Shown here: positions 1 to 7,649 of the stretch, one piece after another
Position numbering within the stretch: the first letter of the stretch is position 1
Layout of the letters: every line of letters starts with the position of its first letter
Origin: Gemmatimonadota bacterium
GTDB lineage: Bacteria; Gemmatimonadota; Gemmatimonadetes; Gemmatimonadales; GWC2-71-9
Direction of reading: 5' to 3'
DNA: 34,886 nucleotides
Assembly: GCA_016209985.1 (NCBI GenBank)
Contig: JACQVB010000028.1
Coordinates: 1-34,886 of the forward strand
Position numbers and translations under genes: made by a program
The notes under the pieces: model-generated
The model's input: only the letters and a program-made list of their open reading frames with translations
The model's database searches: none
What the model was told of the DNA's origin: nothing

Positions 1-1
1 C

Positions 2-1813
2 AACCTGATCCCCAATCCCACCAGCAGCCCGATCGAGCCCAAGCTGGAAATCTGGTCGGTGAGTGTTGCGGGCGGAGCGCCGGTTCGCCTGGCGGAAGGT
101 GACAAGCCCAAGGCGTCGCCCAGCGACGACCGAGTCGTATTCGAGAAGGGACGCGAACTGTGGGTGGTGCCGGCGGACGGCAGCAAACCGCCAGCGCGGT
201 TGTTCTACGCGCGCGGGAAAAGCGAATCAGCCGAATGGTCACCGGACGGCTCGCGACTCGCGTTCGTGTCCGCCCGAGGCGACTACAGCTTCATCGCGAT
301 CTACGCCGGAGATTCCGTCCCCCTCACGTATCTCGCCCCCGGCACCAGCCTGGACGGGTCCCCCCGGTGGTCACCTGATGCCAGCCGCCTCGCGTTCGTC
401 CGCCAGCCCGGCCGGGGAGGCGCGGAAACACCTCCGCTGCAACTGCGACCCCGCCCCTGGAGCATCTGGGTCGCCGACGTTGCGACCGCAACCGGCAAGG
501 AAGTGTGGAAGAGCCCGGAGACGCTCCGGGGTTCCACGCCCGGCACGCTGGGCGGACCCAATCTCAACTGGGGCGCCGACGGCCGCCTGCTTTTCGTGAC
601 CGAGCTGGATGGTTGGCCGCATCTGTATTCGATGGCGGCCTCGGGCGGCGCGCCGTCCCTGCTCACGCCGGGAAACTTCATGGTGGAGTTCGTCGCGGTG
701 GCGCCTGACCGTCGCAGCGTGATCTACAATGCGAACACCGGTTCCGATCCCGACGACGGGGAGCGGCGCCATCTGTATCGGGTCCCCATCGACCGGGCCA
801 CGCCCACGGCGATCACGAGCGGATCGGGAATCGAATGGGCACCGGCGGTGACCGGTGATGGATCCACGCTCGCCTACATCGCCTCGGATGCCGGAACACC
901 GGGTCTCCCGCGAGTGCAGCCCCTCGCCGGCGGTCCCGCCCGGACGCTAAATCAGGGCGCCCTCCCATCCGATTTTCCGGCCTCCCGACTGGTAGTCCCT
1001 CAGCACGTCACCTTCAAAGCGCCCGATGGCGCGACCATTCATGGCCAGCTTTTCAAAGCTGCCGGCGGCGAAAGCCGCAGGCCCGCCATCGTGTTCGTGC
1101 ACGGCGGCCCGCCGCGGCAAATGCTGCTGGGCTGGCATTACATGTTCTACTACACGAACTCTTACGCGATGAACCAGTATCTCGCGAGCCTCGGCTACGT
1201 GGTGCTGTCCGTCAACTACCGCCTCGGCATCGGCTATGGCCGCGAGTTTCAGAATCCCCCGCGAGGCGGGGCGCGCGGCACGCAGGAGTATCTCGACGTG
1301 CTGGCAGGCGGGAAGTATTTGCAGTCGCGTCCCGACGTGGATCCAGCTCGCATCGGCATCTGGGGTGGCTCGTACGGCGGCTTTCTCGGGGCGATGGCGT
1401 TGGCACGCAATTCCGATGTCTTCGCCGCCGGCGTGGACTTTCACGGCGTACACGACCGGGTTTCACTCCCGTCCGAGAACCTCGAGATCGCCGCCCGCGT
1501 GGGGGACGGCATCGGCGAACACGACCTCGAGGAGTCGGTCGAGGCCGCGTGGACTTCTTCTCCCTCCAAGTGGGCGGCTCGGTGGAGATCGCCGGTGCTC
1601 CTGATTCACGGCGATGACGACCGGAACGTGCGGGTGGAGCAGACCGTCGATCTGGTGCAGCGTCTGCGAAAGTACGGGGTCTCCTTCGAGGAGATGATCA
1701 TCCCGGACGACATTCACGACTTCCTGCTGCATCGGAACTGGGTGCGCGCGGATTCGGCGACGGCGGCGTTTTTCGAGAAGACGCTCAAGGCGAAGCGGGC
1801 GGCGACGCGGTAG
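2..1813 (+). CDS. S9 family prolyl oligopeptidase-like peptidase with beta-propeller (5' end outside window)
   Basis: Predicted secreted or periplasmic serine peptidase that cleaves short peptides. The reading frame is open to the left edge: codons before the GTG at 59 read on as IWSVSVAGG, a typical propeller strand. The gene is therefore 5'-partial and 59 is not the start. The first ~300 codons are PD40/WD40-like repeats (EWSPDGSRLAFVS, RWSPDASRLAFV). The C-terminal ~260 residues form the alpha/beta-hydrolase domain. Its triad is visible as Ser in GGSYGG (codon 1370-1372), Asp in HGDDDRNV (1613-1621) and His in DDIHDF (codon 1715-1717), with the oxyanion region at VHGGPPRQ. The domain order and triad are those of family S9 (DPP IV/acylaminoacyl peptidase type). 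Any signal peptide lies outside the window. The gene converges on the MFS transporter with only 27 bp between stop codons. Confidence 0.93.
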   Translation, partial: NLIPNPTSSPIEPKLEIWSVSVAGGAPVRLAEGDKPKASPSDDRVVFEKGRELWVVPADGSKPPARLFYARGKSESAEWSPDGSRLAFVSARGDYSFIAIYAGDSVPLTYLAPGTSLDGSPRWSPDASRLAFVRQPGRGGAETPPLQLRPRPWSIWVADVATATGKEVWKSPETLRGSTPGTLGGPNLNWGADGRLLFVTELDGWPHLYSMAASGGAPSLLTPGNFMVEFVAVAPDRRSVIYNANTGSDPDDGERRHLYRVPIDRATPTAITSGSGIEWAPAVTGDGSTLAYIASDAGTPGLPRVQPLAGGPARTLNQGALPSDFPASRLVVPQHVTFKAPDGATIHGQLFKAAGGESRRPAIVFVHGGPPRQMLLGWHYMFYYTNSYAMNQYLASLGYVVLSVNYRLGIGYGREFQNPPRGGARGTQEYLDVLAGGKYLQSRPDVDPARIGIWGGSYGGFLGAMALARNSDVFAAGVDFHGVHDRVSLPSENLEIAARVGDGIGEHDLEESVEAAWTSSPSKWAARWRSPVLLIHGDDDRNVRVEQTVDLVQRLRKYGVSFEEMIIPDDIHDFLLHRNWVRADSATAAFFEKTLKAKRAATR

Positions 1814-1818
1814 CGACC

Positions 1819-1934
1819 GTCAGCCATCGGCCATCAGCCATCAGCCATCAGAATGTGGTGCGACGGTGGGTTTGGCGGTGGGTGACACAGTTGCCACCGG
1901 CGCGACTGAGGGCTGAGGGCTGACGGCTGATGGC
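1819..1934. repeat. Inverted arrays of a 7-bp tandem repeat at a convergent gene junction
   Basis: Left arm 1819-1851 is about 4.7 units of ATCAGCC (variants GTCAGCC, ATCGGCC). Right arm 1906-1934 is four units of the opposite strand, CTGAGGG, CTGAGGG, CTGACGG, CTGATGG. Positions 1830-1851 and 1913-1934 pair at 20 of 22 positions, which would give a long hairpin with a 61-nt loop. The left arm holds the stop codon of the MFS gene, and the right arm lies inside its C-terminal codons. It could act as a bidirectional terminator or be a short mobile or slippage-derived repeat. Confidence 0.8.
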
Positions 1935-3214
1935 CGCATTTCCATCCGCGTCCGCAGCGGCTTCAGCACCAGCAGGGCCATCGCGGCGGCCACCAGATTC
2001 ATGACGCTGGCCGCCACAAAGACACCTTGCCACGCCGCCGCGCCACCACCCGCGCCGCTCATCACATTGGCGAGGGGAACTAGCAACGCGGCGGTCCCCT
2101 TCGCGGTGTACAGCGTGCCGGCATTCGCCGCGGCGAATCTCACGCCGAACGTATCGGCGCAGGTGGCGGGGAACAGGCTGTAGATCTCACCCCAGGCGAA
2201 GAACACCATGCCGGTCAGCAGCACGAACGCCGCCGGGTTCCGGCCGAACTGGCTGAGCAGCAGGATGCCCGCACCCTCCAGGAAGAACGCGATGAACATG
2301 GTGTTCTCCCGACCGATCCGGTCGGACACCCAGCCGAAGAATGGGCGAGTGACGCCGTTCAGGACGCGGTCGAACGAAAGCGCGAACGTGAGCGCGGGCA
2401 GCGTGAGACCGAGGATGCTCACCGGAACATCCGCCACCTGGAAATCGCGCGCGATGGGGGCGAGCTGTGCGGTGGCCATGAGCCCGCCGGCCGCCATCAG
2501 CACGAACATGAGATACATCACCCAGAACACCGGCGTGCGCGCCATTTCCATCGGCGTGTGGTCGCGGGCGATGGCCGGCTTCGAGACGCCGGGCATCGCC
2601 GGGATGCGGAAGGCGCTGGAGGGCTGCCGCAGGAACCAGCCGAGGATGAACACCACCAGCCCCTGCCCGATCCCGAAGCGCAGGAAGGTCACTTCGTAAC
2701 CACTCGACTTGATCATCGAAGCGATGGGCACCACGGTAAGCGCGGACCCTGCCCCGAACCCCATTGCCGTCAGACCGGCGGCCAGGCCGCGGCGATCGGG
2801 GAACCATTTGAGGGCGTTGCCGACACAGGTTCCGTACACCGCGCCCGCCCCGATCCCGCCGATGACCGCAGCGACGTAGAGCGCGGGGAGGGATTCCGCG
2901 AAGGAATTCAGCACCCACGACGCGGCGACCAGCACCGACGCGACGACCACGACCAGCCGGGGACCGAACCGGTCCACCAGGTAGCCTTCGACCGGCACCA
3001 ACCAGGTCTCGGTGAGCACGAACAGAGTAAACGCCACCTGAATGGCGGCCCGGCCCCATTGATGCTTGTCGTTGATGGGATTGACGAAGAGGGTCCAACC
3101 GTACTGCAGGTTGGCGATCATGCACATGCAGGTGATGCCAATGACCAGCTGCCACCAGCGGCCGCCGGTCGGGGAGCCTGTATCCTGCACGGAAATGGTC
3201 GCCGTTCCGGTCAT
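1841..3214 (-). CDS. MFS transporter, oxalate/formate antiporter (OxlT) type
   Basis: Inner-membrane major facilitator protein of 457 residues, close to the usual length, with about 12 hydrophobic segments. The N-terminus (WWQLVIGITCMCMIANLQYG, then WTLFVNPI) is characteristic of the OxlT-like subfamily, which exchanges small carboxylates such as oxalate and formate. The MFS loop signature is seen as GYLVDRFGPR and, in the second half, GWVSDRIGRE. The ATG at 3214 follows AGGAGA at a 6-nt gap. The last ~30 residues are rich in Pro, Ser, Ala and Val, are encoded by the heptamer repeats, and look like an acquired tail. Subfamily membership is by recognition. The substrate is not proven, and no oxalate decarboxylation genes are nearby. 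Confidence 0.88.
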   Translation of the reverse strand: MTGTATISVQDTGSPTGGRWWQLVIGITCMCMIANLQYGWTLFVNPINDKHQWGRAAIQVAFTLFVLTETWLVPVEGYLVDRFGPRLVVVVASVLVAASWVLNSFAESLPALYVAAVIGGIGAGAVYGTCVGNALKWFPDRRGLAAGLTAMGFGAGSALTVVPIASMIKSSGYEVTFLRFGIGQGLVVFILGWFLRQPSSAFRIPAMPGVSKPAIARDHTPMEMARTPVFWVMYLMFVLMAAGGLMATAQLAPIARDFQVADVPVSILGLTLPALTFALSFDRVLNGVTRPFFGWVSDRIGRENTMFIAFFLEGAGILLLSQFGRNPAAFVLLTGMVFFAWGEIYSLFPATCADTFGVRFAAANAGTLYTAKGTAALLVPLANVMSGAGGGAAAWQGVFVAASVMNLVAAAMALLVLKPLRTRMEMRPSAVSPQPSVAPVATVSPTAKPTVAPHSDG

Positions 3215-3339
3215 CAGGACTCTCCTGGCTGGGGCCGCAGGATACTAAGCGCGAAAGAAGGCTCAGGCCAGCAGTGCAGCCGCCTTGGCATCGTCCGGCC
3301 GGCAAGGCATCTTGGATGCTCCCACGCCCGCGACGCGCC

Positions 3340-3852
3340 ATGGACCTGGAAGACGGCGTTTCACCGCTGCCGTTTTCCGCCGAGGAAGCCGATGCCATCT
3401 GGGAGCGGCTGCGGCGGCGGGACTCCTCGCTGTTTTGCCCCCGCTGCGGAACGATTCTCGAGACGGTCGCTCCCATTGCGGGCGGCGGATCGATGGCCCT
3501 GATCTGGGAGTTGCGCTGCAAGCCGTGCAACCGCGCCATGATAGCGGGCCAACTGCTGGATCAGCTACTACCGCGCGCGGCGCCAAGGGCTTCCGAGCAA
3601 GACCGCGCAGCCGCCCGCTGGATGCCGGAGGAATACCTCAGGCTCAGCGGACCGGCGGTCCAGCGGGTAATGGACTTGATCGATCGTCACTGGCTCTCCT
3701 ACACCGAGCACGATCGCCGGGAGCTGGCTCAGGTCCTCCTCATGGCCCTCTCGGGACTGGACCGGCCGGATGCCCCGATCGGGCCGGAGCTGAAGGATAT
3801 CTGCGAGCGCCTGGTGGTGAACTGGATCGAGAAGCGCCGCTCGCCCTCGTGA
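3340..3852 (+). CDS. Hypothetical zinc-ribbon protein
   Basis: A 170-residue soluble protein of unknown function. Two CxxC pairs, C33-PR-C36 and C60-KP-C63, separated by about 24 residues, make a plausible zinc ribbon. The rest is charged and helical with no other recognised domain. The start is uncertain: ATG 3340 and ATG 3316 are both in frame and neither has a clear ribosome binding site. It ends 6 nt before the SDR gene and is probably cotranscribed with it. It is divergent from the MFS gene across ~125 bp in which I see no clear promoter. It could be a regulator or a metal-binding accessory protein. Confidence 0.68.
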   Translation: MDLEDGVSPLPFSAEEADAIWERLRRRDSSLFCPRCGTILETVAPIAGGGSMALIWELRCKPCNRAMIAGQLLDQLLPRAAPRASEQDRAAARWMPEEYLRLSGPAVQRVMDLIDRHWLSYTEHDRRELAQVLLMALSGLDRPDAPIGPELKDICERLVVNWIEKRRSPS

Positions 3853-3858
3853 ACCGTC

Positions 3859-4713
3859 ATGACACGTGAAGCGTTCGTGGACCAGGTCGTGTGGATCACC
3901 GGAGCATCGTCGGGCATTGGCCGGTCCCTCGCGGTCGCATTCCGTCACGCCGGCGCCCGGCTGATACTGTCCGCCAGGCGCCCGGATGCGCTCGAGGAGG
4001 TCAAACGCGCCTGCGCCAACCACCCGGACGTTCACATCCTGCCGTTGGACCTCTCCCGGCTCGAGACGCTGCCCGCGAAGACCACCGAAGCGTTGGCGAG
4101 CTACGGCAGCATCGACTACATGGTCCACAACGCGGCCATCGCGATGAGGGACCGCGTCGTGGATACCAGCCTGGGCATCGATCAGCGGGTCATGGCCGTC
4201 AACTACTTCGGGCCGGTCGCCCTCACCAAGGCCCTGCTTCCCTCGATGCTGGCGCGCCGCTCCGGGCGCTTCGTGGTGATCAGCAGCCTCTCCGGGAAGT
4301 ACGGAGCGCCGCAGATGTCGGCCTACGCCGCGTCCAAACACGCCTTGCACGGCTTCTTCGAATCGCTTCGTGCCGAGGTCCATCCCGACAACATCCGCGT
4401 GACCATCGTAGTACCGGGCTTCATCCGCACTTCGATTCTGCAAAGCGCGGTGACCGGCGCCGGGGGGAGCTACGCCAGGAACCTTGCCATACACGAGCGC
4501 GGCATGGAGGCCGACGAATGTGCCCGCCGGATCCTCAAGGTGGTCGCCCGAGGAAAGGAAGAAGCCCTGGTAGGAGGTCCCGAGATCTACACGGTGCACC
4601 TGCAACGGCTGTTCCCCTCCCTGCTGACGCGCCTGGTGAGACTCCACCCGATGCGGCTCCGTGACCGTCTGTTTCGCTTCTTGTCACTCGGGACCAAAGA
4701 GGCAGACCGCTGA
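3859..4713 (+). CDS. Short-chain dehydrogenase/reductase, DHRS7-like
   Basis: Classical SDR of 284 residues that would use NAD(P)H to reduce a ketone or oxidise an alcohol. The Rossmann motif TGASSGIG is at residues 14-21, the structural HNAAI motif follows, and the catalytic Ser is in VISSLSGKYG. The YxxxK pair is Y156/K160 in SAYAASKHAL. The C-terminal ~60 residues are basic and amphipathic (LVRLHPMRLRDRLFRFL), as in membrane-associated DHRS7-type SDRs acting on lipids. Mammalian DHRS7B has been linked to acyl/alkyl-DHAP reduction, but substrate transfer from it is speculative. The gene lies 6 nt after the zinc-ribbon gene and meets the radical SAM gene tail to tail with a 5-bp gap. That places it physically with the lipid block, although no 11-bp box was seen upstream. 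Confidence 0.9.
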   Translation: MTREAFVDQVVWITGASSGIGRSLAVAFRHAGARLILSARRPDALEEVKRACANHPDVHILPLDLSRLETLPAKTTEALASYGSIDYMVHNAAIAMRDRVVDTSLGIDQRVMAVNYFGPVALTKALLPSMLARRSGRFVVISSLSGKYGAPQMSAYAASKHALHGFFESLRAEVHPDNIRVTIVVPGFIRTSILQSAVTGAGGSYARNLAIHERGMEADECARRILKVVARGKEEALVGGPEIYTVHLQRLFPSLLTRLVRLHPMRLRDRLFRFLSLGTKEADR

Positions 4714-4718
4714 TCGCC

Positions 4719-6164
4719 TCAACCTGCATGCATCACCGGTAAGGCATGCGACGCGCGGGCGCGGCGCTGCTGCAGGGCATCGGCCACTTCCGCACGGTTT
4801 CTCCTGCTCACCTGGTACACTTTCTGCCGGGCGTGATCCCGCTCGAAAAGTGATACCTGCAGGAAGATGTAGGAGACCAGAATCGACCGGATGAACCGCA
4901 TCCAGCCCCTGCCCCTGGCGACGTAGGTCGACACCAGCCGCCACCACCGGAGCGCGATACTGCGCCACGAATAGAAGCTCCGGTTGAGTCGCTCATAGGC
5001 ATCGAACACGTCACCCGGCGCGACATGGCGTGGGGTGAAGACCAGGTGATCGCCCTCGTAATGCGACACATCGCGATCGAAGATCCGGCCTTCCCTCTCG
5101 ACTTCCTGGTGAAACGGGGTGCCGGGAATCGGAATGGAAATCGAGAGGAGAATCGCACTGGGATCGACTTCCTCGATCCGCTGCGGCAGGGTCTGGTAGT
5201 ACTCGGGCGTGTCCTCGTCCAGGGCAATCATCATGCCGGTAAACGACATGATCCCTCGCTCGCGAAGCTTGGTGAATTGCTCCCGATACTCCTCGACTTT
5301 GTTTTGCCGCTTCTGGACCGCGCGCAGGCTCGGCTGGTTGAGTGACTCCAGGCCGATGAAGGCCATGGCCCCATGCGCCTGGTGCAACAGGTCCACGAAT
5401 TCGTCGTCCTTCAAACAATTGAACGTGAACTGGAAGCCCACCGCCCAGAAGTCGAGCCTGGCGATTTCCCGCAGCAGCTCCTTCGCGTACGTCATGTCAC
5501 CCGCGAAGTTGTTGTCGTAGAACATCGCCATCTTCCGCTTGTGGAACGGGAGGCCCGCGGTCGCCGTCAGGTCGCGAATCACCTGCTCGATGGGCCGGCA
5601 CCGATGCGGCGTGGTGCGGATGTTGAGCTGGCAGTAGGTGCAGCGGAAGGGACAGCCACGGGTGGCTTCCAGCACCATCGGGGCCGTGAAAACCGGCTCG
5701 GCCAGGTCGTAGCGCGGGGTGCCGACCAGCTCCAGTGAGGGGGCGAACGGCGCCTGATACAGCTTCTTCGCCTTGCCGGTCACCAGATCTTCAATCACCC
5801 GCGCCCATATAGGCTCGGCCTCGCCCACCACCACCACATCGAAATGGGGGAGCACTTGGTGCGGCGCGGTGGAGGGATACCGGCCCCCGGCAATGACCGT
5901 CTTTCCCAACGCCCGGAACCGCGCCGCCACGCGATAGGCGTGCGGCGCGCAAAAATCCATGAAGCTGAGCGCGATGAAATCGGCGTCGGTGTCATAGTCG
6001 ATCGGCCGGACCATTTCGTGCAAGACCTCGACGTCCACCAGGTCCGGGGTGAGGCCAGCCAACAGCAGGCCGGAGAGCGGCGGCGCCGGGCAGCGCGCGA
6101 AGTACGGCTGCTCGTCTCCCAGGTTCTGGAAGAGCACGATGATCTGGAGCTTGGGTCTAGGCAT
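4719..6164 (-). CDS. B12-binding-domain radical SAM protein, HpnP-like architecture
   Basis: Protein of 481 residues. Residues ~1-130 form a Rossmann-like cobalamin-binding region (ALSFMDFCAPHAY, then VIAGGRYPSTAPHQVLPHFD and VVVGEAE). The radical SAM core follows, with the 4Fe-4S ligands C171, C175 and C178 in RGCPFRCTYCQ. The order of elements, the phrase FYDNNFAGD, and a basic C-terminal region resembling DUF4070 recall lipid-modifying enzymes such as the hopanoid C-2 methylase HpnP. I do not see a DxHxxG motif, which is common in this subclass. Methylation or C-C bond chemistry on a lipid is the likely role, but the substrate is unknown. The ATG at 6164 overlaps the upstream SDR stop by 8 bp (CTCATGCCTAG), so the two genes are translationally coupled. 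Confidence 0.88.
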   Translation of the reverse strand: MPRPKLQIIVLFQNLGDEQPYFARCPAPPLSGLLLAGLTPDLVDVEVLHEMVRPIDYDTDADFIALSFMDFCAPHAYRVAARFRALGKTVIAGGRYPSTAPHQVLPHFDVVVVGEAEPIWARVIEDLVTGKAKKLYQAPFAPSLELVGTPRYDLAEPVFTAPMVLEATRGCPFRCTYCQLNIRTTPHRCRPIEQVIRDLTATAGLPFHKRKMAMFYDNNFAGDMTYAKELLREIARLDFWAVGFQFTFNCLKDDEFVDLLHQAHGAMAFIGLESLNQPSLRAVQKRQNKVEEYREQFTKLRERGIMSFTGMMIALDEDTPEYYQTLPQRIEEVDPSAILLSISIPIPGTPFHQEVEREGRIFDRDVSHYEGDHLVFTPRHVAPGDVFDAYERLNRSFYSWRSIALRWWRLVSTYVARGRGWMRFIRSILVSYIFLQVSLFERDHARQKVYQVSRRNRAEVADALQQRRARASHALPVMHAG

Positions 6165-6975
6165 GAGCCACCTGCTCGCTGGTGTGGAGATGCGCCGCGA
6201 TCGCGACCATGAACCGGCAGACCAGCCGTGGAACGACGCCGCGCAATGCGAACAAGGCGCGGCCCGACGCGGAGAGCACCACCTCTTCCTCTTCTTTTTC
6301 CATAGCCGTCACAATGCGCCGGGCCACGACATCCGCAGTCACATACCCGCCAGAGGGACGGCGAGCGCCGCCCAGCTTCTTTTCCCGGTCGAATAGCGGC
6401 GTACGGGTGTATCCCGGATACACGGTGGTCAGGCGGATCCCGGTGTCCCGAAGCTCCGCCCGCAGACTCTGCGCCAGCGCGGCAAGGGCGGCCTTGCTCG
6501 CACTGTAGGCCGCCAGGTAGGGCACGCCGTGCAATGCCGCAACCGATGCCACGTTGACGATCACGCCCGCGTGCCGGCGCCGCATGAGGGGAAGCACTTC
6601 CATGGTTGCCGAGAGCGCGCCGAAGAAATTCACGCCCATGACGCTGCGGAAATCCTCCACCGAAGCGCGTTCGGTCCCGCCATAGATGGAGACACCGGCA
6701 TTGTTGATCAGCGCGTCAACCCAACCCAGCAGCTCCACGGCGCGGGCCATCATCTGCTGCACCGCCGCGGCGTCGGTCAGGTCGCACGGTATCACGTAGA
6801 CCGCCGAAGGGCCGGGAAATCGATCGGTAAGGCCCAAGGCCACGTTCTCCAGCCGGCGGCGATCCCGGGCCACGAGAACCAAGCGCGCTCCTCTTTGCGC
6901 CAATTGCTCCGCCAGCGCCAAACCGATCCCCGACGATGCGCCGGTGAGGATGATCCGCCGGCCGTCAACTCGCAC
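6157..6975 (-). CDS. Short-chain dehydrogenase/reductase
   Basis: SDR of 272 residues. TGASSGIG is at residues 11-18, NNAGVSIYG follows the fourth strand, catalytic Ser is in NVASVAAL, and Y157/K161 are in AAYSASKAAL. The C-terminus is hydrophobic (FALRGVVPRLVCRFMVAIAAHL), suggesting membrane contact. The chosen start is GTG 6975, 4 nt after GGAGG, and it gives the usual short SDR N-terminus. ATG 7011 is in frame but has no ribosome binding site. It is the first gene of a two-gene operon with the radical SAM gene. It diverges from the UbiA operon across a region with paired CCGTCAA boxes, so the two operons are probably coregulated. Its substrate is unknown. The neighbours point to a lipid or isoprenoid alcohol or ketone. 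Confidence 0.9.
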   Translation of the reverse strand: MRVDGRRIILTGASSGIGLALAEQLAQRGARLVLVARDRRRLENVALGLTDRFPGPSAVYVIPCDLTDAAAVQQMMARAVELLGWVDALINNAGVSIYGGTERASVEDFRSVMGVNFFGALSATMEVLPLMRRRHAGVIVNVASVAALHGVPYLAAYSASKAALAALAQSLRAELRDTGIRLTTVYPGYTRTPLFDREKKLGGARRPSGGYVTADVVARRIVTAMEKEEEEVVLSASGRALFALRGVVPRLVCRFMVAIAAHLHTSEQVAHA

Positions 6976-7102
6976 GAGCCCTCCGCAACCGCCGCAGTAT
7001 CGCGCGCGCATGGATCATCGGACCCACCCACCGGAACAGCGTGCCTGGAAGCGATCCCATGAAAACCGTCTCCGTTCGAGTCGAGGGCAGTCTCGCCGGA
7101 GC

Positions 7103-7146
7103 CCGTCAAATGACCGTCAAGCCAGGACCTTGACGGTGCCTTGACG
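7103..7146. promoter_or_regulatory. Paired 11-bp-spaced CCGTCAA boxes, site 1 (divergent promoter)
   Basis: CCGTCAA at 7103-7109 and 7114-7120 (11 bp apart), then the inverse TTGACG at 7130-7135 and 7141-7146 (again 11 bp apart). This makes two direct pairs facing each other with 9 bp between them. The site lies between the divergent SDR and UbiA operons. Direct hexamers at an 11-bp period are typical of OmpR/PhoB-family response regulator dimers, so a regulator of that type is inferred. No such regulator gene is in the window. Confidence 0.68.
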
Positions 7147-7190
7147 ACCTCCTGCCAGATTCCCGCGCGTCTCACAGAGGGAGCGATGCC

Positions 7191-7649
7191 ATGCATCGGG
7201 AGAGCAATCCAGCAATCAGGAAGTGGTTGGGGCTGGCCACCTTGGCCGGCGGACTGCTGGTCGTTCTGTACTGGATTCTCTACCTCACCGGCGTCCTGAC
7301 CGGTAGCTGGAATGACGATCCAGCACGGAGTTTCGAAGGGGCCTTTCCGCTGGCCGACACGCTGCTCGCGGTCGTCCTGTTCTCTGCCAGCCGCGCCTTG
7401 TTCACGGGACGGCCTTCGGGACCGTTCTTGCTGGTCTGGGCCGCGGCGATGACGCTCTACCTGGGACTGCTCGACCTGCTCTTCTACTGGCAGGTCGGGC
7501 GATATACCCCGCTCGGCGCGATGGGATTGATCCAACTCCTGATCAATGCGTTGTGCATTGGCGGTGGAGCCACGGGACTCAGATTCGGCTGGCGTCTCGG
7601 GGACCTTCAAACCGTCGTTCGCCATCAACCCAAGAGGCTGGCAGCATGA
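7191..7649 (+). CDS. Small four-helix membrane protein of unknown function
   Basis: A 152-residue protein with four hydrophobic segments (approximately residues 12-36, 51-70, 80-103 and 108-132) and a short basic cytoplasmic-looking tail. No family recognised. ATG 7191 follows GAGGGAG at about 8 nt. Its stop overlaps the start of the UbiA gene (ATGA, 4 bp), so it opens a tightly coupled four-gene operon 45 bp downstream of the box cluster at 7103-7146. It may be a partner or chaperone of the prenyltransferase or of lipid handling in the inner membrane, which is inferred from position only. Confidence 0.8.
   Translation: MHRESNPAIRKWLGLATLAGGLLVVLYWILYLTGVLTGSWNDDPARSFEGAFPLADTLLAVVLFSASRALFTGRPSGPFLLVWAAAMTLYLGLLDLLFYWQVGRYTPLGAMGLIQLLINALCIGGGATGLRFGWRLGDLQTVVRHQPKRLAA

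Noticed and set aside
1819-1934. CRISPR array
   Set aside because: Units are 7 bp and contiguous, with no spacers or cas genes.
2187-3539. Long Arg/His/Gly-rich minus frame of 450 codons over the MFS gene
   Set aside because: Out-of-frame shadow of the MFS transporter in GC-rich DNA. It has no domain, and the MFS frame has clear TM helices and a ribosome binding site.
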